Program-made: the position numbers and the translations under genes | Shown here: positions 56,522 through 64,000 of the stretch, piece after piece | How the letters are laid out: each line of letters begins with the position of its first letter | How positions within the stretch are numbered: the first letter of the stretch is position 1 | DNA from: Limnanthes douglasii subsp. nivea | Taxonomy: Eukaryota > Streptophyta > Magnoliopsida > Brassicales > Limnanthaceae | Direction of reading: 5' to 3' | Length of the DNA: 64,000 bases | NCBI GenBank assembly: GCA_036936605.1 | Contig: JAUPFV010000005.1 | Span: 48,938,742 to 49,002,741, forward strand | The notes under the pieces: generated by a model | Seen by the model: only the letters and a program-made list of their open reading frames with translations | Told to the model about the DNA's origin: nothing | Database searches by the model: none

Positions 56522-56628
56522 CCTCCGATCTTCTACGGTCTTTTCCGGCCTATTCCAGTTACCTCCGATCTTCTACGGTCTTTTCCGGCCTATTCCAGTT
56601 ACCTCCGATCATCTACGGTCTTTTCCGG
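56522..56628. repeat. 40-bp tandem repeat in the TRIM interior
   Basis: Period 40, about 2.7 units, each starting CCTCCGATCTTCTACGGTCT; the third unit has ATCATCTACGG. Confidence 0.85.
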
Positions 56629-57420
56629 TTCACCTCTGATCCTCAATGGATTTTTTTCATATTCTTCTTCACCCATTTTTTTTAATCTTCCTTTTCTTTT
56701 TCTTTCTTGTCTTCTTCTTTCATCTTTTTTCTCTTCTTCTTTTTCTTTGAAAAAAAAATGTTTTTTTTAAGGACAACACTATTCTTCTTTTTCCTCCGCC
56801 AACGGATTTTTCTTCCGTTTTTTTTCAGCAGACAACGCTTTTTTTTTTTCGGCGGACAATGCTCTTATTCTTCTCTTCTCGGCGGACAGCAAAAAATGCT
56901 TATTCTTCTCACTTTTTCTTCTGCTGATGAAGATGCCTTTTTCGTCTTTTTTTCTTTCTTTTTTTTGGCTGCTTTTTTTTTCTTCTCTTTTTTCTCTTTT
57001 TTACGGTGGACAGCAAATCGCTGTTTCTCACTTTCTTTCAGCGAACAAAGCTATTTTTTTTTTCTCGACTTTTTTTTTTTTTCGGCGGACAGTAAATCGC
57101 TGTTTCTTCTCCAGCAGACACCGCTAAATCGTTGTTTCCTCTCCAGCAGACACCGCTCTTCTTATTTTTTTCTCCGACGGATTCTACTTTTTGTGTTTTT
57201 TTTTTGCATACGACACTCTTCTTCTCCTTTCTCCAGCGAATACAGCCAGCGGACAACGCTCTTCGTCTTTTTTCTTTTCTCAGTTCTCTCTTTTATCGCT
57301 GTTTTTCTCACTGTTTTTTTTTCTATTCCAGCGGACAACAAAAAAACAATATTTTTTTTTCTCCGGCGGACAGCAAATCGCTGTCCGCCGAGAAAACGAA
57401 ATACTCTTCTTTTGCCTCCT

Positions 57421-57486
57421 CGGCTCTGATACCAATTGTAGATATGTAAAAGACGGCTCTGATACCAATTGTAGATATGTAAAAGA
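57421..57486 (-). repeat. 33-bp duplication covering the PBS and LTR edge
   Basis: The 33 bases 57421-57453 (CGGCTCTGATACCAATTGTA and 13 more) are repeated exactly as 57454-57486, so there are two tRNA-Met binding sites and an extra 17-bp LTR edge. Confidence 0.9.
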
Positions 57487-57766
57487 GATGGGAGAAGAAG
57501 AACTTTTTATTGAAGAGCTTTTGTTGATGATATTTTTTGATACATTGTATATCCTATATTTATATTAGCATATTATTCTGTTTTAATGACAGAATAATAT
57601 TTTTGACTAATATAATATTTTCTCTAAAATACAAAATCAAATCTCTAAAAGAATATTATGAATAATATTTTTACATCAAAAATATATTATCCAAATCTTT
57701 GAGCAATATATTAATTAATTAATTAACTTAATATATTTCTAGCTTAATTTAATTTTGGTTCCAACA
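57470..57766 (-). repeat. 5' LTR of the TRIM-like element
   Basis: TG/CA ends; followed in sense by the Met-type PBS. Confidence 0.88.
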
Positions 57767-57771
57767 ACATT

Positions 57772-58140
57772 AGCGATGGAATTTTGTAAGCAGTTCAACT
57801 TTGTTCGTGGATCCCACGAATGCCACCATTTCCTCGTCATAGGCAGAGCTTCGTGTATGGTGGAAGGCGGAAGGGGAAAGAGGGGAAACCTGTTGAAGAT
57901 TGGAAGATTGTGAATATAGCCCCTCTTTCTTGCGGCCCAACAAAAGTATTTTGAACCTACCAACTCCGGATGGAGGATTCGTAAAAAAACTAGATATGGT
58001 ATCCCAAACTCCTTTTGTATCCAAAGCGACATTCTCGTAGTAAAAGTAAGGAGGGCCGTGTGCTCCTTCTGGAACCCTTCTTTCATAATGTGTGCTCCTT
58101 CTGGAACCCTTCTTTCATAATGTGTGCACCTGGTCCATAT
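57772..58140 (-). pseudogene. DRM (fragment): DRM-type methyltransferase fragment, second locus (5' part)
   Basis: Minus strand: KGVWDTIS, then ELVGSKYFCWAARKRGYIHN, LPIFNRFPLFPLPPSTIHEA, LPMTRKWWHSWDPRTKLNCL and QNSIAN, leading into the DRIRKALEKS codons beyond the TRIM insertion. This is the region just upstream of the methyltransferase motifs in DRM proteins. One or two frameshifts. It keeps the ARKRGYIHN stretch that is lost from the first locus. Confidence 0.92.
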
Positions 58141-59020
58141 GAAATTCAAATTTTAAAATTCAAATAATTATCTATAATTTTTAATTCTTTTCGAATAATT
58201 TTTTATATAAAAAATATACTTTTTTAATATTTTGTCTTGGGTAAACCAAACATAAAAAAATAGCAGTAGTGACTTATTGTAATATATATATATATATATA
58301 TAGAGTAAGTGAATTTGTGTTATTTATTTTAGGATTTGAATATGTTAAAAACAAAATTAATTTCCGGAAAAGAGATTACAAGATATTTAAGTATTATCAG
58401 ATACTGATTGAATTAAGGTATGACGGTTTACTCCCTTTGACTTGGTTTTAGGGTATCATTTCAAACTTCATTTGTTGTTACTAACTCTGTCCAAACCAAT
58501 AGCTATTTCTTGGTCGTAGTAGTTTGTTTTAGGCAACAAACGAGAGTAATGTGAAGTGTAATATACAGGTCTGAACCTTTCATGCACAATTTTACGTTTT
58601 CAATGTCGGCCGACAAGACTCAACCTTGTTGCTACGTGTAGTATCCGTATTATGCATCGCATGCAGATACAAACATACAGACAGTAAAAATGGTAAAGTA
58701 AAATAAATTCGACGCTCTCTTTTCTATTATCATTAAAATACATGTTGAGGTATTTTAGGTAAATTATCGGATAATTTTTTTTTTTACAGAGTAGAACATT
58801 ATTTGTGTTGGAGATTATTTATATACCAATTTTATTTTTAAATAATACATAAATAATATCACGTATGAGTTGTATTATAAATTTTAGTTTTAATACTATC
58901 AGCTTTTAAAATAAACTGCTTATGTCTCTTTCCAAATTATAACTAGATGGAAAGAAACACATAGAGAGAAGAGGGACATAAGTTTTGAAGAGCGAAGCCA
59001 AGAAGAGCAAAGAATAGGTA
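58141..59020 (+). repeat. QS-block, copy 4, continuous with the SF3B4 leader
   Basis: Starts like copy 2 (GAAATTCAAATTTTAAAATTCAAA), contains GAGAGTAATGTGAAGTGTAATATACAGG (in part shared) and GACAAGACTCAACCTTGTTGC, and ends CACATAGAGAGAAG, TTTGAAGAGCGAAGCC. That end is shared with copy 2 and lies directly before the SF3B4 ATG, so it may be the 5' flank of the captured SF3B4 sequence. A (TA)n run is at 58285-58302. Confidence 0.55.
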
Positions 59021-59029
59021 AAATCTGCA

Positions 59030-60042
59030 ATGACTACTCTAATAGCTCCTGGTAAAATCTGCTAATTTGGTAGGGCAACATTTTTCCGAAAGAAATCAAG
59101 ATGCTACAGCTTATGTCGGCCAATCTCGTTCCTCAGGTAGCAGAGGAGTTACTATGGGAGTTGTTTGTTCAAGGTGGACCTGTGGTCAACCTCTATGTTC
59201 CCAAGGATAGACTGACAAATCTTCACCAAGGATATGGGCTCGTAGAATTCGGGAGTGAAGAAGATGCTGATTCTAAATATGATTAAACTCTATGGGAAGC
59301 CCATTCGTGTAAATAAGGCATCTCTTTTGGGGCCAATCTTTTCAGCATTTAGTGCATTTGGGGTCATTGCTTCTTATCCTAAGATAATGAGAGATCCTCA
59401 TACTACTGGAAACTCTTGAAGTTTTGGTTTCATTACCTATAATTCTTTTGAGGCATAAGACGCTGCTATTGAGGCGATGAGTATAAGAAAGACTCGAAAG
59501 GAGAACGGCATGGCACCCCAGCTGAGAGAATTTTGGCTACGACCATCCCGAATGCCCACAAAAGCACACCCCACACTATGTTGGCTAGTGGACCCCCAAC
59601 TCTCCCTAACGCAGCTACCGGTGTACCACTGCCTCCACGGTCATTTCGAAACCGAGAATGGCAATGCCAATGCTCCGTCCGCTACCTCCACAAGGTAACC
59701 CATTCCCACCACCGCCTCAAGCACCTGGTCAAACACCATGGCAGGGTCAGCCACAGCAACACGGTCAACCAGGGACACCACCCGGCATGGGTCCACCACC
59801 TATGCAGCAATTCAGTCCATCTACACCTCCTCAACAGAACCAAGGTCCTGTTTTTCAAAGGATGCCACCACAACAGATGGGAATGGGTGGGCCGCTACCC
59901 GGTGGGTTGCCACAACCTCAGCATAAGATGGGAGGAAGACCACCAATGCAGCAAATGCACATGCAAATTCCGATGCCGATGCATGCAACAAATCCACATG
60001 CCACCACCTCCTCCTGGCAATGCCCTACGGCCTCTGTCTTGA
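59030..60042 (+). pseudogene. SF3B4 (pseudogene): SF3B4 (SAP49) splicing factor pseudogene
   Basis: SF3B4 is the two-RRM subunit of the U2 snRNP SF3b complex that holds the branch site. The ATG at 59030 opens MTTLIAPG and, after a shift, [14 protein letters not shown]1 follows ([40 protein letters not shown]). The frame changes to [14 protein letters not shown], then RRM2 pieces (FSAFGVI, PKIMRDP, AAIEAM), with its last part deleted. It resumes at KGERHGTPAER-type codons (59500) and the Pro-rich tail (PPQGNPFPPPPQAPGQTPWQ, MPPPPPGNA), ending at the TGA at 60042. No introns are seen in the coding part. At least five shifts and stops: inactive, probably a retrocopy. Confidence 0.9.
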
Positions 60043-61308
60043 AGTTGAAGAGTCGGTGAGTTACTTGTATCTTTTGGATGCCTCATGTTTCTTGTAGCTA
60101 GCTACTTGTTAATTATTTTCTACTTCATTAGTTTCCAAAAATATTCAGTAATATCTGAAATTGGTCTTAGTAACATTTTTGTTTCATAGCCTTGTTCGCT
60201 ACGGTAGAGCTGAAGATAATTCTATCGATGATCATCTCGAGGTTTGAATTCTGTTTGTCCGATGAGTATAGGCATTCTCCTACTTTTAGAATGCTGGTGG
60301 AACCGAACATGGTGTCCTGATATCCGTCAGGAAATATGATAGACCTTTATGTAAGGGGTTGTTGTATAGTAGTAGAGAAATAGAGATGTTGTTTAGGGAT
60401 GAACAAGCTAAAGATCAAGTTTAAGTTATGTAAATTACTACCAAAATATCTGGTTTATTACTATGCCTGTTTATAGTATATTTTAAACATAGGAACCCTC
60501 AAAAAATAAAAACTATGTATCAATTCTACATTACCATAATTCGAACTTAAAACTAACAAGAAATTCGACTCGAAACACTACGAAAATGAACGAAAACATA
60601 TCTTAAAAAACAGTGATTTTGAGCTCAAATTCGAGTTTCAAACACATTAAACATTGAATATCTTTGCATAATCAAGTAAAAACACAAATCAAAATCATAT
60701 GAAAACAAAACAAAAACAAAAAATCGAGTAAAAAATGAAAGAATAGCATTCACAAAGGCAGAAAAAAAAAATTGAGAAAAAAAGCGGAGAATGAGTTTAA
60801 AAGCTTTTTATATTATAAAATAGAGGTATTTAATAGTAAATATTTCAAAAAACGAGTCTTTCTTGAAGATATATGAAAATATGAATATTAAATGGATAAT
60901 ACTTCGGGTATATTGTCTTAATGATACTTTACCCATTTTTAAATATCTTTTTTTATCGGAGGGTTGTGAGGTATATAGCTATAATTTTAAATTAAAAAAG
61001 AAAAAAGAAATTGTACCGTTCTGTTTATTATTTTAATTATGATTTGTGTTATATTTTCTAACTTCGATCGTTTTAAAAAACAGTGAAGATATATATAATT
61101 ATTACGTAATAATTATTTAATTACTCACTGATTTATTTTATAGAGTAAGTTTCTAAGAGATACATCAAACATTTTAAAATTCTTCATACATACATCAAAC
61201 TTTCATAATTCCAATAGGTGTACAAGATTATTTTAATGTATAAAAACACCCCTCCAATTAAAAAACACATATAATCATTTTATTATTTTAAAAAAAATCA
61301 AGTTTAAC
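60043..61308. other. AT-rich flank of SF3B4 pseudogene
   Basis: The first about 200 bp may be former 3' UTR; a GTGAGT...CATAG stretch (60055-60189) looks like an unspliced intron. Beyond 60480 the sequence is A-rich and low in complexity, with no gene. Confidence 0.4.
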
Positions 61309-62540
61309 TCACCACCACCACGACCACCACCACGACCACAACGACGACCACCACCACCACCACTACCAGCACCAGCACCAGCACCACCACGACTACCACC
61401 ACCACCACCACGAACACCACCACCACAACCACCACCATTACGACCACCACCACCACGACCATCACGACCACTACTACTACCACCACTACTACTACCACCA
61501 CCACCATTATCACGACCACCACCACTATTACCACCACCACCACCGCAACGAATACCACCACCACGAGGACCACAACCACCACCACCAGCACCACCACCAT
61601 CACGACCACCACCACCACCATCACAACCACAACCACAACGACCATCACCCCCACGACCACGACACCACTACCATCACCACCATGACCACCACCACCACCA
61701 CCATCACCACCACCACGACCACCACCACCACCACCACCACCACCACCACCCCGACCACCACGACCACCACCACCACCACAACTACCATCACCATTATGAC
61801 CGCCGCCACCACCACCACCACGCACGACAACGACCACCACCACCACCACCACCACTACCACGACCACCACCATCACAACCATAATTACCACGACCACCAC
61901 CACCATCACGACCACCACCACAACGACCACCACCACCACCACCATGACCACCACCACGACAACCACCACCACCACCACCACCACTACTACTACCACCACC
62001 ACCACCACCACGACCACCACCATCACAACCACAACTACCACCACCACCACCATCACGAGCACAACCACGACCAACATCACCACGACCACGACTACGACCA
62101 CGACCACCACCACGATCACGAACACGACCACCACCACCACCACCACCATGACCGCGACCACGACCACGACCACGACAACCACCACCAGCACGACAACCAC
62201 CACCACGACCACGACCACCACCACCATCACAACCACAACTACCACCATCACCACCATCACGAGCACTACCATGACCATCACGACCACAGCCACGACCACG
62301 ATCACGGCCACGACCACCACCACCACGACCACCACCACCACCAACACCACCACCACCACCACGACCATCACGACCACCATCACTATCACGTCCACCACCA
62401 CCACCACCACGATCACCACCACTATCACGTCCACCACCACCACCACCACCATACCACGACCAACACCACCACCACGACCACCACCATCACGACCACCACC
62501 ACCACCACCACCAATATCACGTCCTCCACCACCACCACCA
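61309..62540. repeat. Imperfect CCA/CAC trinucleotide array, 1,232 bp
   Basis: Built from CCA with frequent CGA, TCA and ACA variants, so the plus strand is nearly all A and C and the minus strand all G and T. No stop codon appears in several frames on either strand, which produces long false ORFs of Val, Thr, His or Gly. Short higher-order patterns (GACCACGAC, ATCACGACCACCACC) recur. The flanks are ordinary AT-rich DNA. Confidence 0.95.
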
Positions 62541-63044
62541 GTCATGAGCCAAGGCCAAAGATTAAAAAGCCCATTTGGATCATTAATCATTATATTGATA
62601 AATATAAAATACAGTGGTAAATACATTATTTCCAAAATAACTAAATCAAATGACAAATGAGGGGTCTTAGCCTTTTGTCAGAATTGTCCCTCAAAACTTT
62701 CTTGTCCAAACAAAGAGATCCCTTCGAATATTTTTGACGTTATCAAGGTTGACACCTTTACATTAATGGGTGTAGTGGCCAAAAGTCGTATGTTTTAGGT
62801 ACGTAGTTAGAAAACCCTGATATTCAAGGCAGAGGGTGGTCAAATTTCTCATGTATTTGATTGTGAGCTCTGTGATGAATTCTTATGTGGATTTTATAAA
62901 AAAAATATCGAATTTAGTGAAGTTCGTTTTGATAATGCACTCATTATGCTTATCTTCAAACTTCAGCATACCCATGGTACTGAAAATATGTCTTAGACCT
63001 TTGGAGGTCAAAATTTTTTATGAGAGGTTGCAAAACATGACTTA
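62541..63044. other. Unassigned stretch
   Basis: An open frame (62836-63117) has ordinary composition but no motif I recognise. No repeat is visible. Confidence 0.3.
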
Positions 63045-64000
63045 TGTTGGAATTTATTTCAGCGGGTCTTTCACCATGGTGGAAATGGGAACTCATCTCT
63101 TAAGAAATATCAAATGAAAACTAAAGTTCCATGAGGAACCTTAAAAACAATAGATGTTTGCTCGTAGGACTTGAATAAGAAGAACTAATCCACATAGTGA
63201 GATTACTTTATTCTAATCCATATGGTCTATATGGACTTTCTCAAAATTCTTTACTTGGATGGTTGATGCTATATTAATTAAGAAATATCAAGTTAAACAT
63301 TTTGTGCATGACTCAGGATTATCATCTAGTGCATCCGAATGAAGTCTAGAGCCCTGTCTAAGTATTTTGTTGGGCTCTTCCAATGTGGGAGTCTAATTAT
63401 CAAATGAGCTAAGGAAAAATAAGGGTAACACATAGGATTTTAAATTATGTATAAATATTATTCTCTTGTCTCGTTCTTTCTGTGGTCATAATTTCTAGGT
63501 GCAGTACAGTTTTGAGAGAAAGAACGATTCGAGGCAAAACATTGTGCTTTCAATCGGACTGTCTTTCGTTGTCCGATCGGCTTCAATTTTGGTAAGGCTC
63601 ATATATTTGTCCTCTCCAATATGACCATAGAGATTTTGATTTGGAGTCTTTTAAGTATATTTTTTACTAGCTTCTTCTAACTGTGTTTTTGGGGATATTT
63701 CTGTGAGTTTTATGATTTCGGTTTACTATCTTGTGTATTGGAGTTGTGTATGAAGTTTTCATACTTTGTGTGGTGTATGCTCTAGTTTTATCTAGAGAAC
63801 AGTTTTGTAACCCGTCTTTTGATAGTGAATATTTGGTTGGACAATGAAATCAGCCCCGCGGTTTTTACTTCCTACACTATGAAGGTTTTCTACGTAAAAA
63901 GTGTTTTGTGCTATTTGCGATGATTTATTCATACTTGATATTTTTTTGGGATCATTATCTCTAATCATATTTGATTCAAGAATGAAGATTTCGTTTGTGC
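63045..64000 (+). repeat. Probable copia-type LTR, running off the window
   Basis: TGTTGGAATTTATTTCAGCG at 63045 is a common start for copia LTRs. Further in, GGAGTCTAATTATCAAATGAG, the TATAAATATTATTCTCTTG region (63450) and CCCCGCGGTTTTTACTTCC, TTTTCTACGTAAAAAGTG (63855-63905) resemble the transcribed part of copia LTRs. The far end, any PBS and the partner LTR are outside the window. Confidence 0.4.

Larger units (their letters stand above)
56070..57766 (-). mobile_element. TRIM-like LTR retrotransposon (1,697 bp), inserted in the DRM fragment
   Basis: 5-bp duplication ACATT (56065-56069, 57767-57771). LTRs 56070-56378 (309 bp) and 57470-57766 (297 bp), nearly identical, differing mainly in the number of AATT repeats. 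Minus orientation: the LTR begins TGTTGGAACC, and next to the 5' LTR is ATTGGTATCAGAGCC (57455-57469), the common site for initiator Met tRNA. The interior (about 1.1 kb) is almost pure pyrimidine on plus, encodes nothing recognisable, and repeats the words GGCGGACAGCAAATCGCTGT. Non-autonomous; probably mobilised by a copia-type element. Confidence 0.9.

Noticed and set aside
56707..57568. Phe/Ser-rich open frames up to 240 codons
   Set aside because: Products of the pyrimidine-rich interior of the TRIM-like element; composition explains the lack of stops.
59030..60042. Functional SF3B4 gene
   Set aside because: Several frameshifts, a stop early after RRM1 and loss of the end of RRM2.
61304..62656. 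Long open frames of Val/Gly (minus) and Thr/His (plus) up to 450 codons
   Set aside because: They are translations of the CCA-type array, which lacks stop codons in several frames; no start context or domain.

Overview
The window looks like repeat-rich nuclear DNA of a flowering plant, probably a eudicot, from heterochromatin. The evidence is plant-type Tat-lineage Ty3/gypsy elements with two RNase H domains, a plant L1-type LINE with a DUF4283/CCHC ORF1, fragments of a plant DRM DNA methyltransferase, and a fragment of the splicing factor SF3B4. I find no intact host gene, no tRNA or rRNA, and no CRISPR array. Almost every coding stretch carries stops or frameshifts. The species cannot be named from the sequence.

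Layout. 1-169 is the end of an LTR of family N. 757-4056 is the 3' end of a family H element: an antisense extra ORF followed by its 3' LTR. About 4082-9190 is a degraded LINE on the minus strand. About 9205-14530 is a composite repeat carrying pieces of a DRM gene, with part of that gene present as an inverted repeat. 14560-14940 is a Tat reverse transcriptase scrap. 15205-15972 is a hAT-like non-autonomous element with 8-bp target duplications. 16595-17096 is a 253-bp tandem duplication. 18540-19209 is another Tat RT relic, into which element H inserted.

Element H starts with its 5' LTR at 19210 and runs through gag, protease and RT to 23208. It is split there by element N (23209-48248, target duplication ATGTT) and resumes at 48254 with RNase H, integrase, a 49-bp tandem array and an antisense ORF, to about 53060. 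Element N is the most conspicuous structure. It is 25,040 bp between two LTRs and holds three tandem copies of its internal region (U1 24006-33279, U2 33280-42581, U3 42582-47674) with no LTR between them. Its gag-pol reads on the minus strand. Each unit also has an antisense ORF on the plus strand, with a TATA box about 100 bp upstream and a short intron whose removal keeps the reading frame.

A second locus of the DRM composite lies at about 53540-59020. It is broken by a 259-bp GC-rich MITE and by a 1.7-kb TRIM-like LTR element, and is followed directly by an SF3B4 pseudogene (59030-60042). The window ends with a 1.23-kb imperfect CCA-type trinucleotide array and a probable copia-type LTR running off the edge.

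How the parts relate. The dominant theme is nesting (Tat relic, then H, then N), followed by decay largely through nonsense changes, many of them CAG to TAG. Two arrangements could produce double-stranded RNA: the inverted DRM repeat, and the opposed gag-pol and antisense ORFs of element N. The DRM case is the most interesting lead, because DRM enzymes carry out RNA-directed methylation of transposons.
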